Of a stretch of DNA of 64,000 bases, positions 18,167-26,589 are shown piece by piece (position 1 is the first letter of the stretch; the number at the start of each line of letters is the position of its first letter). The notes under the pieces were generated by a model. That model was given only the letters and a program-made list of their open reading frames with translations. It was not told where the DNA came from and made no database searches. The stretch is from contig NZ_LMSJ01000058.1 in assembly GCF_001428105.1 (NCBI RefSeq), positions 1-64,000 on the forward strand. The letters run 5' to 3'. This stretch comes from Paenibacillus sp. Soil766. GTDB lineage: Bacteria > Bacillota > Bacilli > Paenibacillales > NBRC-103111. The position numbers and the translations under genes are program-made.

Positions 18167-19123
18167 CTACAGCTTCAAGCGATACATCGCTTTGTTTTCC
18201 AACCCGCGGATCATCGGCGTCCAAGACTCGGACTCTGGTGTAACGAGCAGCGTGTCCTCGACCATTTGCAACTTCGCATCCATCGAGTCGATGTAATGTA
18301 GAGCGACAGCCTCCGGCAGTTGCGGCAGCACAGGACTTCCCCACTCCGGCAAGTTGTGGTGGGAAAGGACAATATGCTGTAATCCAATGACGAGGTCTGA
18401 TTGAAGATCTAACCCAAGGTGCAGAGCAGCCTCCGTAATCCAGTTGGACGCCATGGAGATGTGGCCCAACAACTTCCCTTGCACGCTATAATCGGATACG
18501 ATGCCGAGCTGCGCGATCATTTCTTCTGGCTTCGCGATATCATGAAGGATAATGCCTGCTTTGATCAAGTCCGCATTGAGAAATGGCCGCTGCTTGCAAA
18601 TAAACTCACCAAGCTCCAGCATCCGCACGATGTGATAAGCAAGCCCTGCGAAATACGCATGGTGATGCGTCTTAGCCGCTGGATAGTGGTCCAGCTTATC
18701 CCCGACCTTCGCCACGCAAAACGAGACGATAGACTGAATTGTTGGATTCGTAATACTCGCCAACACCCCATTAATCGTGTGAATCAGATCCGCTGGATTG
18801 ATCGGCGCAGAGCGGATAAAATCAGTGATTTGCACACCATCCTCTGGCCGCGCTTTGCGAATCTTCCCAACCTTCACTTGCAATCGTTCACGATACAACT
18901 GAACAAGTCCCTGCACTTTCACTAAGGTCATCGGAAAAAAAGTCTCTTTATCTGCAGTGCTGACATCCCACATTTTGGCGGATACCTGTCCGCTAGCATC
19001 ACAGAGTACAATATCCATGAAATCTTTGGCAGGTGTCGTATTCGTCTGTTTAATTTCCAGCTCTTTAATTAAGTAAAAGCCCGTAAATTCATCTGGTGCT
19101 TGCATATTTTTAATTAATGTCAT
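18167..19123 (-). CDS. yhaM: YhaM-like 3'-5' exoribonuclease
   Basis: A 318-residue exoribonuclease. The N-terminal OB-fold (about 15-90, DFMDIVLCDASGQVSAKMWD) binds nucleic acid. The HD phosphohydrolase domain follows, with HHHAYFAGLAYH near 150, HDIAKPEEM near 185 and a second metal-binding HIVLSHH near 245. B. subtilis YhaM trims RNA and single-stranded DNA from the 3' end with manganese. Length and motif order match. I chose the ATG before TLIKNMQ, eleven codons into the open frame, because it has GGAGGC just upstream. It appears to be monocistronic with its own terminator. Confidence 0.93.
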   Translation of the reverse strand: MTLIKNMQAPDEFTGFYLIKELEIKQTNTTPAKDFMDIVLCDASGQVSAKMWDVSTADKETFFPMTLVKVQGLVQLYRERLQVKVGKIRKARPEDGVQITDFIRSAPINPADLIHTINGVLASITNPTIQSIVSFCVAKVGDKLDHYPAAKTHHHAYFAGLAYHIVRMLELGEFICKQRPFLNADLIKAGIILHDIAKPEEMIAQLGIVSDYSVQGKLLGHISMASNWITEAALHLGLDLQSDLVIGLQHIVLSHHNLPEWGSPVLPQLPEAVALHYIDSMDAKLQMVEDTLLVTPESESWTPMIRGLENKAMYRLKL

Positions 19124-19197
19124 GTATGTGCCTCCAATAATCAATAGGAACATTATACTACGAAATGCACCTAATTGATTAGTTCATACCTAGAAAT

Positions 19198-20994
19198 TTA
19201 TACCGTATCCCTCTCCTTATCCGTTTCTATGAGTAATCCGGCTTCTGTTTGGAAGGTAATGTCAATCACCGTGCCATATCCCACCTTACTCCGAATGTGA
19301 AAACGATGCTTATTCCCGAACGTGAGCTGAAGCCGTTTACTCGTATTAAACAGACCAATATGCTCGACTTGATCCTCCGCTTTCAACATTTTCCTAAGCT
19401 CCAACAGCTTCACTCTCGTCATTCCAACACCTGTGTCCAATATCGAAATCGCTATGACAGTGCCGCGAGCTCTCATTCGAATTCGGATATAGCCGAAGCG
19501 CTCACTTTCTTTAATCCCATGATAAATGGCATTCTCAACAAGCGGCTGCAGCATCAGCTTCATTACCTTATGATGTGTGATCGCCTCGTCGTATTCCCAA
19601 ATGATTTGAAATTTCGATTTGTAGCGAATTTTGAGAATTTCAATATAATTGCTCGTATGATAAATCTCCTCGGCTAGCGTTACCATTTTATTCCCCTGGC
19701 TAATCGAATACTGCACAACCTCTGACAAATAGTCAATCATCTGGCTCACTTCGTTATGCCCGCCGGTTAGGCCCATCGATTTCCAGAAGATCGTTCGCAG
19801 CGTATTCGCCAAGAAATGAGGATTAATATTGGATTGCAGCGCCATCATTTCCATCGCTTGCAGCCTATATTTCTTCTCCGACAGCTGAATTTTCAAATAG
19901 CTTTGTTCAATGAAGGATTTAATCATATTTTGCAGGATAAAACTGTACTCATCTGTTATCTTAACCGTCAACTCTGGGATCGGCAGTCCCCGTTCTGCCT
20001 TGTCAATCGTAAGTAAGATCGTTACGAGATTGTTATAATTTTTCCGCGACACATAGTAAGCAAGAACAAATCCCAGGATCAGGGAGACTATGAGCAGTGT
20101 AAACGTCACATACATGAGTTTAATGGGCAGCTGATAGAAATACTTTTCCTGCGAAACGGTCACATACGTCATCGGATATTGGGAAGAAGCAATACTCGAT
20201 ATAATGTATCGTTCATTCGAAGTCGTCTTCTCATAGAAGTCCGAAGGAAGCTGACTCGCGTCCAGCAGTTTACTGACATCCAGCTCCTCTTCATTCGAGC
20301 TCGCAATAATCTCACCGCCGGCATTCAGAAGAAAAATAGCTTGATGTGGCAGGTATAAGAAATCCCTCATTACCTTCTCTATATCATCCTTCTTAATATT
20401 CATCACAAGGCAGCCATCAGGCTTCGTTGAGCCAGGCGCATATATTTTTTTGTAAATCGTCACGACCGGCGTTTCAGTTTTATCAAAAGAGAATCTCTTA
20501 ATGGATCTATTTTCAATAATAAGATTGCCTTCGACTGTCATCGCGTTCGCAGTCCGGTACCACGTAGTGTCATAGAACTGAGCAATACTCGTAATCCCCT
20601 CATTGGAGGCAAGGAAGTTCCCTTTGTCATTGGAAAAGTACAGGTAGATCGAATGGATATAAGGTTTAATATTCGCTGGGGAATTCATCATACTCATGAA
20701 TGTTCCATAAGCCTCGATGTCATAAGGATTCAATTCTTCATTTCGCAAAACAGACTTCAGCTTTTGAATCAATCGTGCATTGTAGTTAAACGTATAATGC
20801 AGCGATTCCTGCTCATTAAAAAGCAATTCAATTGTACTTTTCGTTTGTTCAAGCGTTTTATAATTGGATGTGTTGACTTCTTTCTTGATATAACGCTGCG
20901 TCGTAATAATCGAAAATGTCCCCAGAATGATCAGTGGAATCAATAAAGGAATCATTAAGCGAATAAGGCTTTTGATAAAAAACTTTTTCCTCAT
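19198..20994 (-). CDS. YesM-like sensor histidine kinase
   Basis: A 598-residue kinase with an N-terminal helix (about 10-30), an extracellular sensor of about 240 residues and a second helix (about 280-305, LMYVTFTLLIVSLILGFVLA). The cytoplasmic part has the His_kinase block QSNINPHFLANTLRTIFWKS and an ATPase domain (LMLQPLVENAIYHG, ISILDTGVGM, IGLFNTSKRLQLTFG). This matches the LytS/YesM family that pairs with YesN-type regulators. Its start overlaps the stop of the response regulator gene by four bases (ATGA), so the pair is translationally coupled. The nearby sugar ABC operon is the probable target. Confidence 0.92.
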   Translation of the reverse strand: MRKKFFIKSLIRLMIPLLIPLIILGTFSIITTQRYIKKEVNTSNYKTLEQTKSTIELLFNEQESLHYTFNYNARLIQKLKSVLRNEELNPYDIEAYGTFMSMMNSPANIKPYIHSIYLYFSNDKGNFLASNEGITSIAQFYDTTWYRTANAMTVEGNLIIENRSIKRFSFDKTETPVVTIYKKIYAPGSTKPDGCLVMNIKKDDIEKVMRDFLYLPHQAIFLLNAGGEIIASSNEEELDVSKLLDASQLPSDFYEKTTSNERYIISSIASSQYPMTYVTVSQEKYFYQLPIKLMYVTFTLLIVSLILGFVLAYYVSRKNYNNLVTILLTIDKAERGLPIPELTVKITDEYSFILQNMIKSFIEQSYLKIQLSEKKYRLQAMEMMALQSNINPHFLANTLRTIFWKSMGLTGGHNEVSQMIDYLSEVVQYSISQGNKMVTLAEEIYHTSNYIEILKIRYKSKFQIIWEYDEAITHHKVMKLMLQPLVENAIYHGIKESERFGYIRIRMRARGTVIAISILDTGVGMTRVKLLELRKMLKAEDQVEHIGLFNTSKRLQLTFGNKHRFHIRSKVGYGTVIDITFQTEAGLLIETDKERDTV

Positions 20995-21749
20995 TTCATT
21001 TCCCTCTTATTACGATAATCCCTCGGGTTCATCCCGTAGTAGTTCTTGAACGCCCTTGTGAAATTGAAAGCATTGCTATAGCCGACCATTTCGCTGATTT
21101 CATACGTTTTATATTGAATGTCATCCAGGAACTGTGCCGCTCGCTGCATGCGAACCTGCGTTAAGTATTCAGAGAAAAGAATGCCTGCGTGTTTTTTGAA
21201 AAACTTACTCAAATAATCGGGGTTTAGATTCACGATTCGCGCCAGATCCTCCAAGGTCACATGCTGATAGTTCTGCTCCACGTGCTCTTTAATCGTATGG
21301 ATCATCTTATCGGCAAAATTAGATAGATCTTCCGACTGACTCCTCGCTTGCAGTGAGGGTGCCGCTTGGTTCAGACTGTCCAGTTCTGTCTTAATTGTCG
21401 TGAATACACGTACCAGTTCATTAAAATTCGTGGATTTCAGAATATACCGTTTCACACCAACCTCTATTGCCTTTTGAGCATAATCGAAATCTTTGTATGC
21501 ACTGAAGAAGATAATATTAATCTTGGGATAATGGACACTAAGTTCTGCCGCTAGATCAACCCCTGACATGATGGGCATTCGGATATCACACAAGACAACG
21601 TCTACTGGATTATTTCGGATAAACGAATAAGCTTCTTTCCCATTCTCCGCATCACCTACGACCTGAAATCCAATAGAGTCCCAAGGGAAAAATTTACATA
21701 GTCCATTTCTTATTTCAAAATCATCATCCACAATTAGCAATCTGTACAT
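20991..21749 (-). CDS. YesN-like response regulator with AraC output domain
   Basis: A 252-residue response regulator. The receiver domain (1-120) has LLIVDDDFEIRNGL, the phospho-accepting aspartate in VVLCDIRMPIMSG and the switch lysine in RYILKSTNF. The AraC domain (about 150-250) has LEDLARIVNLNPDYLSKFFK and ISEMVGYSNAFNFTRAFKNY. The chosen ATG begins MYRLLIVDDD with GGGGG just upstream; ATGs nine codons earlier have no clear site. It is paired with a YesM kinase and lies upstream of it, next to the second sugar ABC operon. Confidence 0.92.
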   Translation of the reverse strand: MYRLLIVDDDFEIRNGLCKFFPWDSIGFQVVGDAENGKEAYSFIRNNPVDVVLCDIRMPIMSGVDLAAELSVHYPKINIIFFSAYKDFDYAQKAIEVGVKRYILKSTNFNELVRVFTTIKTELDSLNQAAPSLQARSQSEDLSNFADKMIHTIKEHVEQNYQHVTLEDLARIVNLNPDYLSKFFKKHAGILFSEYLTQVRMQRAAQFLDDIQYKTYEISEMVGYSNAFNFTRAFKNYYGMNPRDYRNKREMK

Positions 21750-22205
21750 AGTAACCCCCATGCCTAAGTTCTTCATCTCTTACTTCGCCATTATTTAAGC
21801 GCTTCCAAAACTATTAATATCCCCCTACTAACTGCCATACCTACCGAACATAGCCATTGCAAAGACTATACAGCACGCTTCCCTTCTCGTCCATATCCTC
21901 AAACGACATGATTATACGCATCATCCGACATCCCCTTTAAAACGATCCATCTAGATATATGTAAGAAAATGAAAGATGGACACAATGATTTGAATTTGGG
22001 ATGCTCACCTCGTGTATTCACTCTATTATAGTAAATATCCCTGATCTTTGTAGCACCGGAATATTCAGAAAAGGTTCAATATATCCAGATGCTCTTGTTA
22101 CAACTGCTTAGGCGAATGGAGATCGCGATTTCGCCCGAGATAGTCGAATAGGGGATGCTGCGCCAAGTATTCTCTCCTGGTGCTGCATCCCCTGTATTCC
22201 AAACC
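21750..22205. other. Gene-free stretch between yesN and ABC operon
   Basis: A 456-base gap. I find no open frame with a ribosome binding site. On the minus strand a TATAAT at about 22023-22028 could be the -10 box for the yesN-yesM operon, but the -35 box is weak. The right end holds the hairpin described at 22148-22198. Confidence 0.4.
22148..22198 (-). terminator. Long hairpin after the second sugar ABC operon
   Basis: GGGGATGCTGCGCCA pairs with TGGTGCTGCATCCCC with one mismatch. No T run follows on the minus strand, so it may be an RNA-stability hairpin rather than a classic terminator. Confidence 0.5.
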
Positions 22206-23051
22206 TTAACCCTTCAAACCGGTTGTCGCGATGCCTTCTACGAAGTATTTTTGAGCAAAGAAAAAGATCATTACACAAGGCACAATCGCCACGATGGACA
22301 TCGCCATCACTTCATTCCACATTGCGGCTGAGCTGACATCCAGTGACATTCGGAGCCCGAGCGCCAGGGTAAATTTTTTCACACTATTGATGTAAATCAA
22401 GGAATTGAAGAAGTCATTCCATGTCCAGATGAACTGAAATATTGCTGCTGAGAATAACGCCGGCTTACATAATGGGAGTAGGATTCGGGTCAGAATCGAG
22501 AACGAATTGCACCCGTCTATCGTCGCCGACTCGTCTAATTCCCTCGGCAATCCTCTGAAAAATTGCACCAACATGAAGATAAAAAATGGATAGCAAGCGA
22601 AGAGCGCTGGGATCGTAAAGGGTAAATAACTATTCAACCAACCGAATTCTTTAAACAAAATATAGCGCGGAATAATGATAACCGCATTGGGAAGCATGAG
22701 CGTCGAGATCATGATCGCGAACAACACGTTCTTCAGTGGAAAGGTGAATCGTGCGAAGCCATAGGCCACAACGGTGCTGGAAAGCAGTGTAAACAGTACG
22801 ACAGGGACAACCATTTTGATCGTATTGAATAGAAACACACCGAACGTAAATTGCCCGCTTCCCTGCCAGCCCTTGGCATATGAATTCCAAATGACATGTT
22901 TAGGAAAAAGACTGAGCGTCCCGAAGATCTCATTATTCGCTTTGAACGAGGCAAAAAACAGCCAAATGAGCGGATACACCATCATTAATCCGAAAATCGT
23001 GAGGAAAGCAATGTTGAGAACACGCTTCATTCTTACGCCTGCTAGCGTCAT
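22206..23051 (-). CDS. Sugar ABC transporter permease (MalG-like)
   Basis: A 281-residue permease with six hydrophobic segments. The EAA loop is RELDESATIDGCNSFSILTR and then ILLPLCKPALFSAAIF, as in the MalG family. The C-terminus KYFVEGIATTGLKG is typical. It overlaps the upstream permease by four bases, so the two are translationally coupled. It is the last gene of an operon with the binding protein and partner permease and no ATPase, so it likely uses a shared MsmX-type ATPase. Confidence 0.94.
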   Translation of the reverse strand: MTLAGVRMKRVLNIAFLTIFGLMMVYPLIWLFFASFKANNEIFGTLSLFPKHVIWNSYAKGWQGSGQFTFGVFLFNTIKMVVPVVLFTLLSSTVVAYGFARFTFPLKNVLFAIMISTLMLPNAVIIIPRYILFKEFGWLNSYLPFTIPALFACYPFFIFMLVQFFRGLPRELDESATIDGCNSFSILTRILLPLCKPALFSAAIFQFIWTWNDFFNSLIYINSVKKFTLALGLRMSLDVSSAAMWNEVMAMSIVAIVPCVMIFFFAQKYFVEGIATTGLKG

Positions 23052-23947
23052 TTCCGGTCACCTCCGTCCTCGTAGTAAGTCCAATGCTTGGAGGACTTGA
23101 ACGTTACCAATGTCACAATCAAAATAATAATAAATAATATCCATGAGAGCGCGGAGGCATACCCCATTTTATAAAACTTAAAGCCTTCGTCATACAGCTT
23201 GAGTGCAAACAAATACGTTGAATTCATTGGACCGCCATTGGTTACGACAAATGCTCCCGTGAAATCTTGGAATGCATTGACCATTTGCATGATGACATTA
23301 AAAAAAATAATTGGCGAGATGAGCGGCAGTGTTATCGTGAAAAACATTCTAAATTTGGATGCACCATCCACCCTGCATGCTTCATAGAGTTCATTGGGAA
23401 CTTGCTTTAAGCCGGCCAGAAAAAGAACCATGGAGGATCCAAACTGCCAAACTGACAGCAAACTCAAGGTAAATAGCGCCATATTGGGACTTCCAAGCCA
23501 ATCAACAGGCGGGATATGCATCGCTTTCAAGATGCCGTTCACCATCCCCTCCTTCATGAACAAAAATCGCCACAGAATAGAGACTGCCACACTCCCTCCA
23601 AGAATGGATGGTAGATAATAGACAGTCCGATAAAAGTTAATGAATTTCATATTCGTGTTCAGCATTAGAGCCACAAGTAGGGCAAAAACCAGCTTCATCG
23701 GAACAGAAATAACAACATACAGAAGTGTGATGATCAAGGAATGGTAGAAGGCAGTATCCTTCGTAAACATCGTGATATAGTTCTTGAGCCCAACAAAACT
23801 AGGCGTATTCGTAATGCTGTAATCCGTGAAGGAATAAATGAAGGATGAGGCGAAAGGGTACAGCTGAAAAATCAAGAAACCAATTAACCAAGGTGCGATA
23901 TAAACGAGACCAATATTCATTTTAGTCAATTTAAGAAAGCTACTCAT
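23048..23947 (-). CDS. Sugar ABC transporter permease (MalF/UgpA-like)
   Basis: A 299-residue permease of the MalF/LacF type with six hydrophobic segments. The EAA loop is NELYEACRVDGASKFRMFFT followed by ITLPLISPIIFFNVIM. NGGPMNSTYLFALKLYDEGF near the C-terminus is a family hallmark. I chose the ATG before SSFLKLTKMN because AGGTG lies just upstream; the frame is open twenty codons further. It sits between the binding protein (69 bases upstream, with an intervening hairpin) and the MalG-like permease. Confidence 0.93.
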   Translation of the reverse strand: MSSFLKLTKMNIGLVYIAPWLIGFLIFQLYPFASSFIYSFTDYSITNTPSFVGLKNYITMFTKDTAFYHSLIITLLYVVISVPMKLVFALLVALMLNTNMKFINFYRTVYYLPSILGGSVAVSILWRFLFMKEGMVNGILKAMHIPPVDWLGSPNMALFTLSLLSVWQFGSSMVLFLAGLKQVPNELYEACRVDGASKFRMFFTITLPLISPIIFFNVIMQMVNAFQDFTGAFVVTNGGPMNSTYLFALKLYDEGFKFYKMGYASALSWILFIIILIVTLVTFKSSKHWTYYEDGGDRK

Positions 23948-23978
23948 TCCGATTTCACCTGACTTTATGTGGAATAGA

Positions 23979-24012
23979 ATAGGGTGATGTCTCGACTGGC
24001 ACATCACCCTAT
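23979..24012 (-). terminator. Intercistronic hairpin after the binding protein
   Basis: AGGGTGATGT pairs perfectly with ACATCACCCT. There is no T run, so read-through or RNA processing between binding protein and permease is likely. Confidence 0.6.
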
Positions 24013-24016
24013 CGGT

Positions 24017-25375
24017 TTATTTCAAGTCTTTGAATTTATCCTGTACACGTTGGATAAGCTGATCTGCACCCTTGTCAGGAGTAAGGCTACCATAGACAAC
24101 CTTCTCACAAATATCACGGATGATGTCTGCAACCTCTGGATTGTTCTGGACAACCGGCGGTGGTGACGTCGGATTCTTCACAGCATTGTCTACCATTTTG
24201 GCAACATTGGGATCAATTTTATTTGCTTCAACCAACGTTTTCTTAGCAATCTCAGAAGTCGGTACAGAACGTGTATCTAAAAGGATGAGTGCAGCTTCTT
24301 TGCTATTCAATAGCCAGTTACTGAACTTCACAGCTTCTGCCGTGTTCGGTGACTTTTTGTTGACCGAAAGTATCATCGACGGTTTCGTCTTCACGCCTTG
24401 CGCCTTACCGTCCTTGGCAAATATCGGCATACCCACGGCGAATTTACCTTCGCCCGCAGCCGTTTTATACTTACTGACCGTTGAGGACCAATCGGATGTC
24501 ATCCCGATTTCGGCATTGACCCACTTTGGATTTTGCTCCATTTTACCGCTGAACAGAGCCGCATCACCCAATGGCTGCGCAGCGCCGCTGTCAAATAACT
24601 TTTTCATCATCGTCAATGCCTCGGAGATGTCTTCCTTGGACGCTGTAATCGCAGGTTTATCCGATACCCAATATGTTCCGTTTTTGGAATATAAGTATTC
24701 ACCTAGAATGAATTCACCTAACCCACCTGTTGTCGTACCTGGCTCCAGCGCGAATAGATAGTTCCCTTTGTTGGTCTGACTAATTTTCTGCCCTGACTCA
24801 ATGAGCTTATCCCACGTCCAGACCGTGTCGGTGGAGAGACCATTTTTATCGAAAAAGGCTTTATTAATCATCGTCCCAAAACCATTCGTCCCCATCGGCA
24901 GTGAAACTAGCTTCCCATTCACGGAATCATATTCATCCAAAATCTTCTTCGGAAATTGGCTGAGATCAATCGCTGATTCTTTGCCTAAATCTACGAAAAT
25001 ATCACCTTGTGCAGATAGACTTGGCAGCCACGGGTAATCTAATTGCATTAGATCAGGAGCAGAGTTGCCAGCAATTTGCGTCATAATCTTTTGTTGGTAG
25101 CCTTCATAACCTTGGTACTCGCCTTCGATTTTCACATTCGGATTCAATTTAGTGTAAGCCTCAATTGCTGCTAAAGTTGCTTTATGTCTGGCATCGGATC
25201 CCCACCAAGCAAACCGTAGTGTCACAGGTTTTGCTTGCGCTTTAGGTGTCTCTGTACTTTGCGTTGGCTTCGTCGTCTCTACCGCTGCCTTCTCACTACT
25301 ACATCCAACAACCGCGGAGACAAGTACCGTCATAATCCCCACACTGCCGAGCATTTTACCCCATTTTTTGTTCAT
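24017..25375 (-). CDS. Sugar ABC transporter substrate-binding lipoprotein
   Basis: A 452-residue extracellular binding protein (SBP_bac_1 family). A signal peptide with lipobox VVGCSS is followed by a Thr/Pro/Ala linker, then the mature lobe VTLRFAWWGSDARHKATLAA. NVKIEGEYQGYEGYQQKIMT and the DLMQLDYPWLP block are typical of this family in firmicutes. GGAGGAAG precedes the ATG. It is the first gene of the operon, with a likely CcpA site upstream, and the YesM/YesN pair is encoded next to the operon on the same strand. The sugar is not determinable. Confidence 0.94.
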   Translation of the reverse strand: MNKKWGKMLGSVGIMTVLVSAVVGCSSEKAAVETTKPTQSTETPKAQAKPVTLRFAWWGSDARHKATLAAIEAYTKLNPNVKIEGEYQGYEGYQQKIMTQIAGNSAPDLMQLDYPWLPSLSAQGDIFVDLGKESAIDLSQFPKKILDEYDSVNGKLVSLPMGTNGFGTMINKAFFDKNGLSTDTVWTWDKLIESGQKISQTNKGNYLFALEPGTTTGGLGEFILGEYLYSKNGTYWVSDKPAITASKEDISEALTMMKKLFDSGAAQPLGDAALFSGKMEQNPKWVNAEIGMTSDWSSTVSKYKTAAGEGKFAVGMPIFAKDGKAQGVKTKPSMILSVNKKSPNTAEAVKFSNWLLNSKEAALILLDTRSVPTSEIAKKTLVEANKIDPNVAKMVDNAVKNPTSPPPVVQNNPEVADIIRDICEKVVYGSLTPDKGADQLIQRVQDKFKDLK

Positions 25376-25471
25376 ATCCGCTTCCTCCTGAATGGTTTGT
25401 TCTACCTAATAAGAGAATATCATCCTGCACCTGGGAAATATATGACGCTGCCTTGATAAAAACTATCACAA

Positions 25472-25485
25472 ATGAAGCGTTTACA
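25472..25485 (-). promoter_or_regulatory. Candidate cre (CcpA) site
   Basis: On the minus strand TGTAAACGCTTCAT matches the cre consensus TGWAARCGYTWNCW at 13 of 14 positions. It lies about 100 bases upstream of the binding protein start, as expected for carbon catabolite control of a sugar importer. Confidence 0.6.
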
Positions 25486-25651
25486 GAGACATATCCATTA
25501 TTGATAGGAACGAGCGCTGAAGGAGATAGGTTTCCCGATGCTGGCAGTTGACACGGCTAGGCATTGCTAAACTGGGCTTGTCCATTTGTCAATCAGCCAA
25601 GCACCTCAGAATCCTCCGAACTCAAGGATCGAGGCGCCTCATCTTCACCTA

Positions 25652-26272
25652 TCACATGACATACTCACGAAAAACTTCATTCAAATACACATATTTGCTC
25701 GTTGGATATTTGAACCCGAGGAAGAAGCCGGAGAAATCGATCTGAACAGAAATCAGTCTCCGACTCGTTACTGTACTTCGTATCAAATAATTCAGCAAAG
25801 CCTCATTCTGCGTATTGATTGCCTTCACTATCAGTGCCGCGTAACTCGGATTGCAAATGATTTCCCGATAAAGGGGAATGACTGCCTTCGCAATCGCGCG
25901 ATTAATCGTGGAACTGAACGTGAACTGCACTTGACCTGGGCGAATTGTCGTCCCATTCGTGATCACAAGATGTGGTTTCGGCAGCGGAAAATCGACAAAC
26001 CACCCCACGCCATTCGACGCCAATGCCGAAAGTGGCTCTGAACCGATGACTGAGCGCAGTAATTTATTCATGCGTGCAATATCGGCTTCCCGCACGGCCT
26101 TCGCCCATTGGACGGAGAATGTAGGACTGCTCGCCAACTTGCGGTAGAAAGGCAACATGGCCTTAGCAACTTTACGGATGGCATACACGCGTTGTTGGAT
26201 TGGCTTTGCCACGTGCAAGCTAGCTTTTCTTTTGATTTTAACCAGTCGCTGAACCGTTCCGTATATATTCAT
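25652..26272 (-). CDS. Unknown protein with an internal duplication
   Basis: I do not recognise this basic protein of 206 residues. It is built from two similar halves. The first contains VAKAMLPFYRKLASSPTF, then VREADIARMNKLLRSV and WFVDFPLP. The second contains IAKAVIPLYREIICNPSY, then INTQNEALLNYLIRST and FFLGFKYP. The two halves align without large gaps. No signal peptide, membrane helix or catalytic motif is clear. The ATG (MNIYGTVQRL) has GGGGGAG at good spacing; the frame is open 25 codons upstream. The flanking genes do not reveal its job. Confidence 0.7.
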   Translation of the reverse strand: MNIYGTVQRLVKIKRKASLHVAKPIQQRVYAIRKVAKAMLPFYRKLASSPTFSVQWAKAVREADIARMNKLLRSVIGSEPLSALASNGVGWFVDFPLPKPHLVITNGTTIRPGQVQFTFSSTINRAIAKAVIPLYREIICNPSYAALIVKAINTQNEALLNYLIRSTVTSRRLISVQIDFSGFFLGFKYPTSKYVYLNEVFREYVM

Positions 26273-26534
26273 CTGTATATACACTCCCCCAATCACCCTA
26301 TAGAGTAAACTATTGCTTATGTCGGTGGGTGGTGTGGGCTTCTGCATTCGTTCAGAAAATCCCAGTATTTAACTGTAAAAAATCCATTTATTCTAGCGCA
26401 GAGGCACATTACGAAACTCCAATACGATTAATTCACTTTCCTGACCTAGCACAACTCGTAACCAACATGCCATACATCAGCAAGCTATATGAAATAACAG
26501 GAAGCTTATTCCCCCAAGTTAATTCTGGCGCACC
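26273..26534. other. Gene-free stretch holding a third TTAACTGTA repeat
   Basis: About 260 bases without a credible gene. The repeat unit at 26353-26399 is the only recognisable element besides the terminator of the next gene at its right end. Confidence 0.5.
26353..26399. repeat. TTAACTGTA interspersed repeat, third copy
   Basis: Shares AAATCCCA, TTAACTGTA, AAATCCA and TTATTC blocks in the same order with the units at 141-220. Confidence 0.55.
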
Positions 26535-26573
26535 AAAAAAAGTCTGCTTGAGCATATGCTCAGGCAGACTTTT
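26535..26573 (-). terminator. Terminator of the FAD oxidoreductase gene (AGTCTGC family)
   Basis: AAGTCTGC(C/T)TGAGCAT pairs with ATGCTCAGGCAGACTT, flanked by A7 and TTTT. It belongs to the set of four terminators with the same outer stem. Confidence 0.88.
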
Positions 26574-26589
26574 CAAACTTCAAACACCC

